A DNA stretch of 64,000 bases from contig DASYZB010000114.1 of the NCBI GenBank assembly GCA_035946615.1, forward strand, positions 1 through 64,000, written 5' to 3'. The notes under the pieces were generated by a model, which saw only the letters and a list, made by a program, of their open reading frames with translations, had not been told where the DNA came from and made no database searches. The stretch comes from Verrucomicrobiia bacterium. Lineage in GTDB: Bacteria; Verrucomicrobiota; Verrucomicrobiia; Limisphaerales; UBA8199. The position numbers and the translations under genes are program-made. How positions within the stretch are numbered: position 1 is the stretch's first letter; each line of letters starts with the position of its first letter. Positions 8,138 through 17,059 of the stretch are shown here, piece after piece.

Positions 8138-8776
8138 CTGAATCTACCTGAATACCTGCTGCTGGCGGCCAGCTCGCTGTTCGTCATCGTCGATCCGCTG
8201 GCGACGGTGCCGGCTTTCCTGGCCATGACTCCCACTGACACACCCCAGGCGCGGATCAAGATGGCGCGCCTGGCCTGTTGCGTCATGGCCGGTGTGCTGA
8301 TTGCCTTCTCAATTGCCGGCAAATGGATTTTCAAATTCCTCGGCATCACCATGCCGGCCTTTCAAGTGGCCGCCAGCCTCATCCTGCTGCTGGTTGCCCT
8401 GGATATGCTGCGCGCTCAACGTTCGCGCGTGCAGGAGACCCACGAAGAAACGGCAGCCGGTGTGGAAAAGACTGACATCGCCGTGGCGCCTTTGGCCATC
8501 CCCATGCTGGCCGGCCCGGGGGCGATTTCAACGGCCATCCTGCTGCACAACCAGGCTGCCAATCTGGTCCAGCGCCTCGGGCTCTACGGGTGCATTCTCC
8601 TGGTCGCTTTCGCCTGTTATCTCATCTTCCGCATCTCGGCGCGCGGGGCCCAATGGCTCAGCCCCATAGCCATGAATATCACCGTGCGGATTATGGGCCT
8701 GCTGCTTTCGGCGGTGGCGATTCAATTCATGATTAACGCCATCGAGGAACTCAGGCCACTTTGGTCGAAAGGCTGA
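8138..8776 (+). CDS. MarC-family integral membrane protein, apparent CTG start
   Basis: A 212-residue membrane protein with six predicted membrane segments, of the MarC/YchE family, whose substrate is not established. Segments include LLLAASSLFVIVDPLATVP, FQVAASLILLLVALDML and 'AIPMLAGPGAISTAIL' (the conserved P-L/M-x-GPG loop). MarC proteins begin about 20 residues before the 'IVDPLGTVPAFL' motif. Here that frame has no ATG, GTG or TTG before GTG 8207, which lies inside the motif. CTG 8138 has GAGAAGGGA 7-15 bp upstream and gives a normal N-terminus, NLPEYLLLAASSLFV after the first residue. I therefore place the start at CTG 8138. A conventional caller would start at 8207 and lose the first membrane segment. 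Confidence 0.85.
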   Translation: MNLPEYLLLAASSLFVIVDPLATVPAFLAMTPTDTPQARIKMARLACCVMAGVLIAFSIAGKWIFKFLGITMPAFQVAASLILLLVALDMLRAQRSRVQETHEETAAGVEKTDIAVAPLAIPMLAGPGAISTAILLHNQAANLVQRLGLYGCILLVAFACYLIFRISARGAQWLSPIAMNITVRIMGLLLSAVAIQFMINAIEELRPLWSKG

Positions 8777-8822
8777 TCTGCGTTTAACCTGGGAGGGGGC
8801 TCCTGTGAGTCCACATAACTAA

Positions 8823-8884
8823 CCCGACTTTAGCAACTGGGCCTCAAAAATTGCCGTTTTTTGCGTCGAGTTGCTAAAGTCGGG
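8823..8884. repeat. long perfect hairpin (16-bp stem) between marC and the initiator tRNA
   Basis: CCCGACTTTAGCAACT (8823-8838) is the exact reverse complement of AGTTGCTAAAGTCGGG (8869-8884), separated by 30 nt. No T-run follows on the plus strand, so it is not a standard intrinsic terminator, although it could still stop transcription leaving marC. Perfect arms with an unrelated loop fit a small palindromic mobile or REP-like element. Confidence 0.75.
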
Positions 8885-8970
8885 CTAAAAGGGATACACA
8901 GTCGTTGGAGATTTCATAAAAAACCACTTGCGCCGCGCCAAACCTGAGGCATCATGAATTGCGCAAGGAC

Positions 8971-9047
<77 letters not shown>

Positions 9048-9060
9048 TCTTAAAATGAAC

Positions 9061-9258
9061 TTACCATGAAATCCCGGCGTCTTTGCCGATGCGGAGGGCC
9101 AATCCTGGTTTGATGGTCTGATTTCCGTGAACGGGCACGGCGATGATTTTGCGCTCGCCGGGTTTACCGAAAATGTGATGGCTGCCTTTGATGCGCTTGA
9201 GCGTCCAGCCCGCCTCGTTCAACAGCCGGCAGAGTTCCTTGCCGGTGATCGGCCTCAT
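9061..9258 (-). CDS. hicA: HicA-family mRNA interferase toxin
   Basis: A 65-residue protein of the HicA/YcfA type, a small double-stranded-RNA-binding-fold ribonuclease that cleaves mRNA when free of HicB. It shows GKELCRLLNEAGW, then LKRIKGSHHIF with the catalytic His in the G-S-H-H motif. After that comes 'IIAVPVHGNQTIKPGLALRI', the conserved 'VP.H...I..GTL..I' end of the family. The ATG overlaps the antitoxin stop by 4 bp. The gene order is antitoxin first, toxin second. The stop is only 14 bp from the 3' end of the convergent tRNA-fMet. Confidence 0.93.
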   Translation of the reverse strand: MRPITGKELCRLLNEAGWTLKRIKGSHHIFGKPGERKIIAVPVHGNQTIKPGLALRIGKDAGISW

Positions 9259-9461
9259 AGGGCAAGTTCGGCGACTTCCACTTCGGGGTCAGGTGAGCGG
9301 CCTTCCTCAGTCAGGACTTCGAGACAGCCGGCGGCGGCCTCGCGTAAGTTGGCGAGCAGTTCCTCCACTGTCTCGCCTTGGGAGTAACAGCCTGGCAGGG
9401 CAGGCACTTCCCCCCAGTAGCCGCCGGTTGGTTCAGGATGGATGACAGCTTTGAATGTCAT
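9255..9461 (-). CDS. hicB: HicB-family antitoxin
   Basis: A 68-residue antitoxin with the partial RNase H-like HicB fold: 'FKAVIHPEPTGGYWGEVPAL' then PGCYSQGETVEELLANLREA. It neutralises the HicA encoded next to it, with which it shares a 4-bp overlap. It stops soon after the HicB fold, without a C-terminal helix-turn-helix or ribbon-helix-helix DNA-binding domain. If it autoregulates, it must do so through the complex or a partner. Start is ATG 9459-9461. Confidence 0.92.
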   Translation of the reverse strand: MTFKAVIHPEPTGGYWGEVPALPGCYSQGETVEELLANLREAAAGCLEVLTEEGRSPDPEVEVAELAL

Positions 9462-9574
9462 AGGGTTAATCTAACGGTTTTCCAGCACGGCATCAAACCC
9501 TATCTCAAGCCTGTGCCGGTGAGTCTCCCGGCCTTACGGGTCGTTTCAAGAATCACAAGCCCATGCTCCTCGGC

Positions 9575-11728
9575 TCACTTTGGCAGATTGCCGTTCAGAT
9601 CGAGCTCGTGAGCGAAAAAGAGGAGGGCATCGGCGGTGTTGCCAACACGTTGGCTGAACGAAGCAGTGACGCCATGGCCTTCGTTCATGCGCGTCAGCAG
9701 AAGGATCGGCTGATCGGAGGAGGTCGCAGCTTGAAGGGCGGCGGCAAACTTGCGGGACTGCCACGGCGCCACACGCGGGTCGTTCACACCCGTGACGAGC
9801 AGGACAGCCGGGTAGGCAACACCTGGTCTGACATGCTGCAAGGGAGAGTAGGCATAGAGCCATTCGAAATCCTGGTTCTTCGTCACGGTGCCATACTCGC
9901 TGATGTTGTAGCGGCCATTGGGCCAGAGCTCGGCCCGGAGCATGTCGTAAATCCCGACAAAGCTTACCACGGCGCGATATGCGTCCGGGTGCTGGGTGAG
10001 TTCGGCCCCCATCAGGAGGCCGCCATTCGAGCCGCCGAGGATGCCGAGATGAGCAGGGTCGGTCCAGTGCTTTTGAACCAACGCGCGCGCTGCGGCGTAG
10101 AAATCGTCGAAATCGTTCTGCTTGTTGCCCAGCATGCCGGCCTCGTGCCAACCCTCGCCGTAGGCACTGCCGCCGCGGATGTTAGCCAGCGCGTACACCC
10201 CGCCTCTCTCGAGCCAGGCTAGATCAGGCCCCATGAAATGCGGCGGCACCACGATGCCATAACCACCATAACCATAGAGAATTGCCGGACGCCTTCCATC
10301 CGGTTTTATCCCCGCCATTGCGACGACGGTGACCGGGATGCGGGTGCCGTCCTTGGAAAGGGCCGTCAGCCGGAAGGTGCGAAGGCGCGAGTAGTCGGCT
10401 GCGGGTTGGACGGAGAAGATGGTTCTGAGCGTGCCGTGCCGGGTGTCGAATTGGCCCCAGCGGTTTGGAAATTTCCAACCCGAATAGGAAACCAGGGCAA
10501 CGGGCGATTGGCTCGAAGCGGCTATGGCGCCGATCCCGATACCGTTCCTTGGCAGCGGAACACGGCGCACGAAGCTGCCGTCGGCATTATACTGGTCGAG
10601 CCGCCAGTCTGGTCCGGCTACCCACACGATTAGAAAGCCGCCTTTGACGGCATAAACGGCATGCATCGCCTCCCCGCCTTGTGGCACCAAAGTGGTCACG
10701 CCACCCCCAGGGTTAATGGCAAGGAGTTTGCCCCGCGGCGCATCCTGGTAAGAGATGACGAGGAGGCGGTCCTCCAACCAGGTCGCTGCGCCGCCCTCCG
10801 TAACGGCGTCCTCGGCTGCGCGCACGTTGGCCTCGGGGCCGAGCACTTCCTGCCATGCGCCAGGTGTGCGCAGATACACAAGGGCGGGATTGCCATCTCC
10901 GAAATGCACCATCATCGCGGTATGGTGGCCCAGACTGGAGAGCGTAAAGGAATATTCTGCGACCGGAGAGAGGTCCTTTCCGAAGGAGAGGGCGTCATCG
11001 CTGGATGGAGCGCCAAGCGCGTGATGAAAGAGCGCGGCGTAAAACTGCTCGTCTTTGGCTGGAACCGTGCCGGGCAAAGGCAGGCGCACATAGACAAAGC
11101 CCTTGCTGTCGGCGTCCCAAGCCACGCCCTGAGGGGTAGTGCCGCCCCCAGCGTACGGCAGGCTGTCGGAGAGGGGCTTGCCCGTGGCGACCTCAACGAC
11201 GTGGAGCGTGGTCGCCTCGCTTCCTCCCTCGGCAGTGCCGAAGGCAACGAACTGCCCGTCTGGCGAGGGCCAGTAGCCGGTGATGGCAACACCGGGCGTT
11301 TGGTTCGGGTCCACCAGGACCTTCGCCTCACCCTTGGGCCAGCTTTGGGAAACGAGCACTGGCTGTGGCTGCGGGGGGGTCTGTTGGAAAAAGAGCAGCC
11401 GGCCAGCAACCAACTCCGGTTGCGAACGCTGTGTGGAGGTTAGTGACAGAGCCTGAACCCGCTTGGCGATCGCTGCGCCCTGGGGAAAGCTTGAGAGGGC
11501 GCGCTCGGTGTAAGTGTTCTGAGCTTCGATCCACTGCTTCACGTCGGGAGCATCGGCAGACTCCAGCCAACGGTACGGGTCGGGCACGTTCACTCCCCAG
11601 TAAGTTTCGACAGTGTCATCCTTCTTTGTAGCGGGCGGCTGGTTTGGCGCAGACGCAGGCGCTTCGGCCGCGGCGATGATTCGGCAGGCAACTCCCAAAA
11701 CCACAAGCAACTCACAAAAGTCTCTCAT
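9575..11728 (-). CDS. prolyl oligopeptidase family serine peptidase (S9A), exported
   Basis: A 717-residue peptidase. An N-terminal signal peptide (LVVLGVACRIIAAAEA) suggests periplasmic location. The sequence 'DPYRWLESADAPDVKQWIEA' is the classical start of prolyl oligopeptidases, followed by a beta-propeller (about residues 80-430) and a C-terminal alpha/beta hydrolase domain. The catalytic Ser lies in GGSNGGLLMGAELTQ, the Asp in VTGVNDPRVAPWQS and the His in MNEGHGVTASF. It likely cleaves short proline-containing peptides. It is monocistronic as far as I can see, 120 bp from the end of the cytochrome oxidase operon on the same strand. Length and all catalytic residues are normal. Confidence 0.95.
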   Translation of the reverse strand: MRDFCELLVVLGVACRIIAAAEAPASAPNQPPATKKDDTVETYWGVNVPDPYRWLESADAPDVKQWIEAQNTYTERALSSFPQGAAIAKRVQALSLTSTQRSQPELVAGRLLFFQQTPPQPQPVLVSQSWPKGEAKVLVDPNQTPGVAITGYWPSPDGQFVAFGTAEGGSEATTLHVVEVATGKPLSDSLPYAGGGTTPQGVAWDADSKGFVYVRLPLPGTVPAKDEQFYAALFHHALGAPSSDDALSFGKDLSPVAEYSFTLSSLGHHTAMMVHFGDGNPALVYLRTPGAWQEVLGPEANVRAAEDAVTEGGAATWLEDRLLVISYQDAPRGKLLAINPGGGVTTLVPQGGEAMHAVYAVKGGFLIVWVAGPDWRLDQYNADGSFVRRVPLPRNGIGIGAIAASSQSPVALVSYSGWKFPNRWGQFDTRHGTLRTIFSVQPAADYSRLRTFRLTALSKDGTRIPVTVVAMAGIKPDGRRPAILYGYGGYGIVVPPHFMGPDLAWLERGGVYALANIRGGSAYGEGWHEAGMLGNKQNDFDDFYAAARALVQKHWTDPAHLGILGGSNGGLLMGAELTQHPDAYRAVVSFVGIYDMLRAELWPNGRYNISEYGTVTKNQDFEWLYAYSPLQHVRPGVAYPAVLLVTGVNDPRVAPWQSRKFAAALQAATSSDQPILLLTRMNEGHGVTASFSQRVGNTADALLFFAHELDLNGNLPK

Positions 11729-11851
11729 TTGCCAGAGTCCCTATGACATGGATGGTGAAGGCTGGCGGAGGCGGACGCTTCTGCCGGCTCCGTCACTATA
11801 TGCAGTATTAACCCTCATGCGCGCGGAACGCAAGTGAACGCACGCGCGATT

Positions 11852-12244
11852 TTATTTTGCCGGTCCCGGAGGCGAAGGCTGGCCAAGGGCTGGCTGTTCT
11901 TTTGTGGGCGCCGGCCAGGCGCCGTGTTCCCAACTTTTGCGCAGCATGCCAGGGACACTGCCGCGCGTGAGATAATCGCTCAAGGTCAGATCGAACATAA
12001 TGATCAGCCAGATAAAACCGGCGGCCGCGAAAACCCACGTTAAGGGCGGATTAAAGCGCACGTGCATGAGGAATAGCAGCATCAGGAGCATTTGGACAAC
12101 GGGTATGGCCAGGGTGGCAACCAGGTTAAAGGGGCCGAGGTCAAGTTGCGCCAGGCCCCAGTTGAGCAGCAGCAACAACAACAAAACTATCCAAACCCAA
12201 ACATAGGTTTTGGGCGAAACGATCGGCGGATTGAGCGGTGTCAT
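11852..12244 (-). CDS. coxD: cytochrome c oxidase subunit IV (prokaryotic type)
   Basis: A 130-residue protein with three membrane helices: YVWVWIVLLLLLLLNWGLAQ, LVATLAIPVVQMLLMLLFLM, and TWVFAAAGFIWLIIMFDLTL, followed by 'SDYLTRG'. The sequence 'MLLFLMHVRFNPPL' fits the conserved helix 2 end (LYFMHLR-like) of COX4_pro/CyoD proteins. These subunits help assemble the CuB site of subunit I. It is the last gene of the respiratory operon, 7 bp after coxC. The Pro/Gln-rich C-terminal tail is of variable type. Confidence 0.85.
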   Translation of the reverse strand: MTPLNPPIVSPKTYVWVWIVLLLLLLLNWGLAQLDLGPFNLVATLAIPVVQMLLMLLFLMHVRFNPPLTWVFAAAGFIWLIIMFDLTLSDYLTRGSVPGMLRKSWEHGAWPAPTKEQPALGQPSPPGPAK

Positions 12245-12251
12245 ATTCTCT

Positions 12252-12890
12252 TCAGTGACGATTGATTAAGTAGAATAGCGCGTATAACCAGACCCAGATC
12301 ACATCTACAAAATGCCAGTAGAGCCCCGAAATGATGACCGGATTATGATAAGCTGCGGAGAATTTCTCCCGCCATGCCATCCAGGCGACCACCGCCAGCA
12401 CGCCAATGCCAACAGCCAAATGCAGCGAGTGAACGCCCGTCATCATCCAGTAAAGGAACCAAAAGATTTGCGCTTGCGCCGGCAATTCATGGGTGAAGTG
12501 CCGGCCCGGAACCAGGTGTTCGTGAATGTCACTTTTGTATTCGAGCCCCTTAACGGCCAAAAAGCAGCAGCCCAGGAACATCGTTAAGAGCAACAACCCG
12601 ATGAGGGGCCGGTTACGTCCGCGTTGGGCGGCGTGGATGGCGAGTGACATGGTGAAACTACTGGTCAATAACAAAGCCGTGTTGATGGTGCCATGAATTA
12701 TCTTTGCATGCCGGCCGGCCTCGGCAAAGGCCTCGAAGTAGGTGTGCCGATAGATGATGTAGCTCAGGAACAACGCGCCAAAGAAAAGGATTTCGGTCGC
12801 CAGGAAGGTCCACATGCCGAGCGTGGAGGCCTCCAACTGCTGGGGCAAGTCGTCGAATTGCTCGGCTACAGTCGCGTGCGCGTCACCCAT
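12252..12890 (-). CDS. coxC: cytochrome c oxidase subunit III
   Basis: A 212-residue membrane subunit of the heme-copper oxidase with five predicted helices. The motifs '[20 protein letters not shown]' and '[18 protein letters not shown]' are the conserved first and last segments of bacterial subunit III, and '[20 protein letters not shown]' carries the conserved G-x-H-x-x-H. I set the start at ATG 12890 ([12 protein letters not shown]), overlapping the coxA stop by 8 bp. A longer frame to 12959 would add a basic stretch inside coxA. Subunit III supports proton uptake and stability. Confidence 0.95.
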   Translation of the reverse strand: MGDAHATVAEQFDDLPQQLEASTLGMWTFLATEILFFGALFLSYIIYRHTYFEAFAEAGRHAKIIHGTINTALLLTSSFTMSLAIHAAQRGRNRPLIGLLLLTMFLGCCFLAVKGLEYKSDIHEHLVPGRHFTHELPAQAQIFWFLYWMMTGVHSLHLAVGIGVLAVVAWMAWREKFSAAYHNPVIISGLYWHFVDVIWVWLYALFYLINRH

Positions 12891-14544
12891 GGACCAGTTC
12901 CTCCTCAATCTCCGGCGAATATTGATATGGATCACGGGTAACAATGGGCGTTTGAGCAAAATTATGCTTCGGCGGCGGCGAGGGTGTCTGCCACTCGAGG
13001 CCGGTCGCTCTCCACGGATTGGGTGGCGCTTTTTTGCCGTGTTTCAACGACCAAATCAGATAGATCAGCGGCAGCAGGTAACCGACCCCCAGGATCGAGG
13101 CCCCGGCACTCGACATGACATTGAACACCTGAAACTCCGGAGCATAGGCATGGTAGCGGCGAGGCATCCCAAGGTATCCGACGACGTACTGGGGGAGGAA
13201 TGTGACATTGAACCCTATAAAAATGATGAGGGCAGCCAGCCGGCCCAAATTTTCCGGGTAGAGACGCCCGGTGATTTTTGGCCACCAGTAATGAAGTCCA
13301 GCCAGGAACCCGGTTACCATTCCTCCGACCATAATGTAATGGAAATGGGCTACGACAAAGTATGTATCGGTTACATGGACATCAAACCCGAGCGCGGCCA
13401 GGAACAGGCCGGTCAATCCGCCTATCGTGAACAGGCCGATAAATGCAAAGGCATAAAGCATCGGTGTGTCGAGATAAATCCGCCCACGGTAGAGAGTCAT
13501 TGTCCAATTGAAGACCTTGATAGCTGATGGCGCCGCCACCAAATAGCTCAGGAGCGAAAAAACCAGCCCCGCATAAACCGACTGGCTGCTGACAAACATG
13601 TGATGGCCCCAAACAAAAAAGCCAATCAGGGCGATGGCGACGCTGGAGAAGGCAACAAAGTGGTAGCCGAAAATCGGTTTGCGCGCAAAACAAGCGATCA
13701 CCTCGCTCACAACGCCCATGCCCGGCAGAATCATGATATAGACCGCTGGGTGCGAATAGAACCAGAACAGGTGTTGAAACAGCACTGGGTCTCCCCCGAG
13801 CTTGGGGTCAAAGATGCCCACGCCCCAGATTCTTTCCGCCGCAACCAGCACCAATGTCATCGCCAGCACCGGCGTGGCCATAACGAGAATGACGCTGGTG
13901 GCATACGTGGACCAAAGGAAAAGCGGCAGCCTGAACCAGGTCAATCCGGGGGCGCGCAGCTTGTGGATGCTGACGATGAAATTCAAACCGGTGAGGATCG
14001 AACTGAATCCAGCGACGAATATCCCGGCAACCATCGTGACGACGTGGGTGTTGGAGAAGGCGCTGCTATAGGGCTCGTAAAATGTCCATCCGGTATCGAC
14101 TCCGCCGAAAGCGATGGAATAGATGGCAAGCAAACCGCCGATGATAAATAGATACCAACTCAGCAGATTCAACCGTGGAAACGCCAGGTCCCGCGCCCCA
14201 ATCATCATCGGAACAACGAAGTTCCCAAGAACCGAGGGGATGGAGGGGATGAGAAAGAACCACACCATCGTGACGCCGTGGATGGTAAAAAGCTTGTTGT
14301 AGGTTTCGGAAGAGACCATGTCCCCTGGCGGGGTGACCAGTTCCATGCGCATCATGGCGGCGGCAACGGCGGCGATCGTAAAAAAGAACACAATCGAGTA
14401 GAGATAGAGAATCCCGATGCGCTTGTGATCGGTCGTCAGCAGCCAGGAACCAAGCGTCCGCCCGCCCTCCTCGAAGTAGGTGAGGAGGCGCTGCGGCGGT
14501 TTTGGAATTTCAAGCGTGTCGGTTTGCGGCAGCGTGGCGCTCAT
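12883..14544 (-). CDS. coxA: cytochrome c oxidase subunit I, A2-type
   Basis: The 553-residue catalytic subunit with 12 predicted helices. It binds low-spin heme and the heme-CuB centre and pumps protons. 'HGVTMVWFF' gives the first heme ligand, '[16 protein letters not shown]' the CuB His-Tyr region, 'GHHMF' two CuB His, and [11 protein letters not shown] the ligands of the high-spin and low-spin hemes. The YSHPAVYI sequence (Tyr-Ser in place of the Glu of HPEVYI) is the hallmark of A2-type oxidases, such as the caa3 oxidase of Rhodothermus. It sits between coxB and coxC and is preceded directly by the ACIII genes. Confidence 0.97.
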   Translation of the reverse strand: MSATLPQTDTLEIPKPPQRLLTYFEEGGRTLGSWLLTTDHKRIGILYLYSIVFFFTIAAVAAAMMRMELVTPPGDMVSSETYNKLFTIHGVTMVWFFLIPSIPSVLGNFVVPMMIGARDLAFPRLNLLSWYLFIIGGLLAIYSIAFGGVDTGWTFYEPYSSAFSNTHVVTMVAGIFVAGFSSILTGLNFIVSIHKLRAPGLTWFRLPLFLWSTYATSVILVMATPVLAMTLVLVAAERIWGVGIFDPKLGGDPVLFQHLFWFYSHPAVYIMILPGMGVVSEVIACFARKPIFGYHFVAFSSVAIALIGFFVWGHHMFVSSQSVYAGLVFSLLSYLVAAPSAIKVFNWTMTLYRGRIYLDTPMLYAFAFIGLFTIGGLTGLFLAALGFDVHVTDTYFVVAHFHYIMVGGMVTGFLAGLHYWWPKITGRLYPENLGRLAALIIFIGFNVTFLPQYVVGYLGMPRRYHAYAPEFQVFNVMSSAGASILGVGYLLPLIYLIWSLKHGKKAPPNPWRATGLEWQTPSPPPKHNFAQTPIVTRDPYQYSPEIEEELVHG

Positions 14545-14553
14545 GGATGGTCC

Positions 14554-15498
14554 TCACGGTTTGATGCTGGGGCTTTGAGTCCCGAGACTCTTGATATAGG
14601 CGATGAGTTGCAGCAGTTGTTCCTCACTGACTTTCTTGTTAAACGAAGGCATGTCGTTGGTGTAGCCCCCTACGATCTGTTTTGCCGGAAACAAAATCGA
14701 ATCGCGGATATACCCCTCATCCGCTGTCACCACCTCGCGGTCATTTAAAGGGACGGGTTTTCCGAAAAGCCCCTCGAGAGGCGGGGCGCGAACAAGGGAC
14801 TGGCCCATATGACAACCGCTGCAGCCCAACTCGCGAAACAACTGCCCGCCCGACTGAACCATAGAGCTTTGCGGCCGGCCTCGGGTCAGCCAGTCCTGGT
14901 AATCGGCAGGGCTCATGACGATGACCTGGCCCACCATGTGCGAGTGTGAGGTGCCGCAATACTCGGAACAGAAGATATGGTAGGTGCCGATCTTATCCGG
15001 CTGGAACCATTCGGTGGTATAGCGTCCCGGCACAACATCCTGTTTGACACGAAACTCGGGTAAAAAGAAACTGTGAATCACATCCTGCGACGTCATCGTC
15101 AGCTTCACCATGCGCCCCACCGGGACATGCAACTGATCTATCTCGCGTTTGCCCTCCGGATGCTGGATTTTCCACATCCATTGCTTGCCAACGACGTAGA
15201 TTGGCATCGAGTTAGGCGGCGGGCGCTCGATAAGGAAGTAGTTCCGCGCGCCCCAGGTATAAAAGCACATAAAAACGAGCATCGGAATAATCGTCCAGGT
15301 AACTTCCATTTTGACCTCGGGCAAGTGGAGTTGCCGCCGGTCTGCCGGTTTGCCATTGCGGTACTTAATGATGAAATAGATCATCGGGACAAACACGACC
15401 AGACACACAGCGGCGCTGAGGCAAAGCAAGCCCCAGTAGAGATTGTCGGTGCGCTCGGCCACTTTCGAGGCCTGCTCTGGGAAGATGGGGAATGTCAT
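14554..15498 (-). CDS. coxB: cytochrome c oxidase subunit II with fused cytochrome c (caa3 type)
   Basis: A 314-residue subunit from ATG 15498 (MTFPIFPEQASKVAERTDNL). It has two N-terminal membrane helices, a CuA domain and a C-terminal heme c domain. The CuA site is CSEYCGTSHSHMVGQ with upstream 'VIHSFFLPEFRVKQDVVPGR'. The extra domain contains CSGCH and 'NDMPSFNKKVSEEQLLQLIA', including the axial Met. Electrons thus enter from ACIII through the built-in cytochrome c. The longer open frame to 15729 lies inside sco and has no subunit II character. The start overlaps the sco stop by 4 bp. Confidence 0.95.
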   Translation of the reverse strand: MTFPIFPEQASKVAERTDNLYWGLLCLSAAVCLVVFVPMIYFIIKYRNGKPADRRQLHLPEVKMEVTWTIIPMLVFMCFYTWGARNYFLIERPPPNSMPIYVVGKQWMWKIQHPEGKREIDQLHVPVGRMVKLTMTSQDVIHSFFLPEFRVKQDVVPGRYTTEWFQPDKIGTYHIFCSEYCGTSHSHMVGQVIVMSPADYQDWLTRGRPQSSMVQSGGQLFRELGCSGCHMGQSLVRAPPLEGLFGKPVPLNDREVVTADEGYIRDSILFPAKQIVGGYTNDMPSFNKKVSEEQLLQLIAYIKSLGTQSPSIKP

Positions 15499-16400
15499 GG
15501 GGAGCCTTCGGCGGCGGTGGTGTGCGGAGATTCTGATGTGTGCCTTAAATGGGCTGAAACGGCTGGCAGAGGCGCAGTCGCCACCGAATTTGTTTTGCCA
15601 ACCGGCGCGCGACAGATCAGGAGGACAACCAACGCAAAAAGACCCAGGATCGTTGCGATGCCGAGCACGCGCAGAATGACGATGATCGAGCGGCTGTACT
15701 TGCCGGTGATTGGGTTGTAATGAAAGCACAGCAGAATCAACTGTTGAATAGGCGAACCGACCTGCTTGTAAGAGGCATCCTTCAAGGCGCCATAGAGGTC
15801 CTTCGGCGCAAAGGTGACTCCGAATAAGTACTTCGAGATAGTGCCGTCGGGTGTCAGGATTACCAATCCGCTTGGATGCGCGAATTCTTTCGAGACGGGA
15901 TCATAGACATACCGGAATCCGACCTCGCCGGCCAATTGCCGGATGGCGGGTTCGTTTCCCGTTAAAAAATGCCAGCCCAGGGCTGCGCCGGAACGGCCAT
16001 AACGCTTGGTATAGGTGCGTTTTTTGGCGGCGGCAAGCGCTGGGGTCTCGCTTGGGTTAATGCTCACATCCACCACCTCAAACTCGCGACCAATGCTCCA
16101 ACGCATATCGGCTGCGCTTTCCACCATCCCGTTCAGCACCAAGGTGCAGAGCATCGGGCACTTGTAATAACCTAGAACGAGCAGCACCGGTTTTTGGCCG
16201 AAGTATTGACCCAACTGAATAGGGGTTCCTTGCTCGTCGCGGAAGGGCAGGTTCAAGGAAATGCGAGCGTCCAGCTTTTGGTCGAAACGGATTTGAGCCA
16301 GATCATCATCGGAGAGTGTTTTAGCCCAAGCGGCAGCGGAAAATAACGCCAGGATTACAAGCAGAAAAGCGAGTTTCGGGCGTTGCGTTCTGTTTTTCAT
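15495..16400 (-). CDS. SCO1/SenC copper chaperone for the oxidase
   Basis: A 301-residue membrane-anchored thioredoxin-fold protein that delivers copper to the CuA site. It has an N-terminal signal (LAFLLVILALFSAAAWA) and the copper-binding YYKCPMLCTLVL (CxxxC). The conserved His is in FAHPSGLVILTPDG. Unlike simple Sco proteins it has a long C-terminal extension with a membrane segment (VLGIATILGLFALVVLLI) and a Ser/Thr/Pro-rich tail. This form is common in ACIII-caa3 operons. It is coupled at both ends: a 4-bp overlap with coxB downstream and a 4-bp overlap with the uncharacterised membrane protein upstream. Confidence 0.93.
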   Translation of the reverse strand: MKNRTQRPKLAFLLVILALFSAAAWAKTLSDDDLAQIRFDQKLDARISLNLPFRDEQGTPIQLGQYFGQKPVLLVLGYYKCPMLCTLVLNGMVESAADMRWSIGREFEVVDVSINPSETPALAAAKKRTYTKRYGRSGAALGWHFLTGNEPAIRQLAGEVGFRYVYDPVSKEFAHPSGLVILTPDGTISKYLFGVTFAPKDLYGALKDASYKQVGSPIQQLILLCFHYNPITGKYSRSIIVILRVLGIATILGLFALVVLLICRAPVGKTNSVATAPLPAVSAHLRHTSESPHTTAAEGSP

Positions 16401-17059
16401 TTCTCTCCTTGGATTTCCGGCTGGTGGTGATTGGCGCGTTGTTGCATTAACTGATAAGTGGATGGACCGAGCTGGCTCTGATTGTTGCTGGCCCGCGCCG
16501 GCAGGCCTTCCTGCAATACCAGGTCCATGGCCCGTTCAATGGGAATGCGCACGATTCCCGAGGTGCGATTGATCCAGCCGTAACTGTGAAGCTCCGCATC
16601 CTCAGCCGCCCAAAACATTTTCAGGTCAGCCGGCGGCGAAACCTGAAGCGTAGGAAAGGCCGGCAGAGCCGGGGCGGTGAGCGCTACGCGCGCAATAGGA
16701 CTCCAACGGTCCGTGGGCGGCGGCCCCTGCTTGAGCATGCTCAAAAACCAGGCGAGAATCCCGTGCATCCCCAGCCCGCACACCAAAAGGAAGAGGACGA
16801 CGGCGAAAATCCATTTGGCATTTGCATCCCGCCGCTCGTGGTCTCTAATGGGCACGGCGGGGGCAGCTTTTTCTCCTGCGGCCAGGGCGGATTGGGACGT
16901 AACAGCCTTTGTTCTGTTGGAGAGCAACCGTCTCACCACAGCGCCAAGGATGGCCGCCAATCCAGCCAGCCCGAGAAGCCATTTACCTCCGCTTTCGCCG
17001 GTCGCCTTCTTGGGCGGGTTGTGCTCGGAATGAGATTGAGGCTCTGGATCAGTGGCCAT
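16397..17059 (-). CDS. uncharacterised membrane protein of the ACIII-oxidase operon
   Basis: A 220-residue protein from ATG 17059 (MATDPEPQSHSEHN); a start at 17089 would overlap actF by 41 bp. It has two membrane segments, LLGLAGLAAILGAVVRRLL near the N-terminus and WIFAVVLFLLVCGLGMHGIL near residue 90. The C-terminal soluble part contains 'SYGWINRTSGIVRIPIERAM' and DLVLQEGLPAR. This 'YGWxxRxxGxVRIPIxRAM' block recurs, to my knowledge, beside oxidase genes in Verrucomicrobia and Acidobacteria, but its job is unknown. It has no heme or copper motif. Overlaps on both sides (11 bp with actF, 4 bp with sco) make it an integral operon member. Confidence 0.85.
   Translation of the reverse strand: MATDPEPQSHSEHNPPKKATGESGGKWLLGLAGLAAILGAVVRRLLSNRTKAVTSQSALAAGEKAAPAVPIRDHERRDANAKWIFAVVLFLLVCGLGMHGILAWFLSMLKQGPPPTDRWSPIARVALTAPALPAFPTLQVSPPADLKMFWAAEDAELHSYGWINRTSGIVRIPIERAMDLVLQEGLPARASNNQSQLGPSTYQLMQQRANHHQPEIQGEK

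Noticed and set aside
14554-15729. A longer coxB with 77 extra N-terminal residues
   Set aside because: The extension is antisense-like sequence inside sco, rich in Arg and His; ATG 15498 overlaps the sco stop as ATGA and gives the usual subunit II N-terminus.
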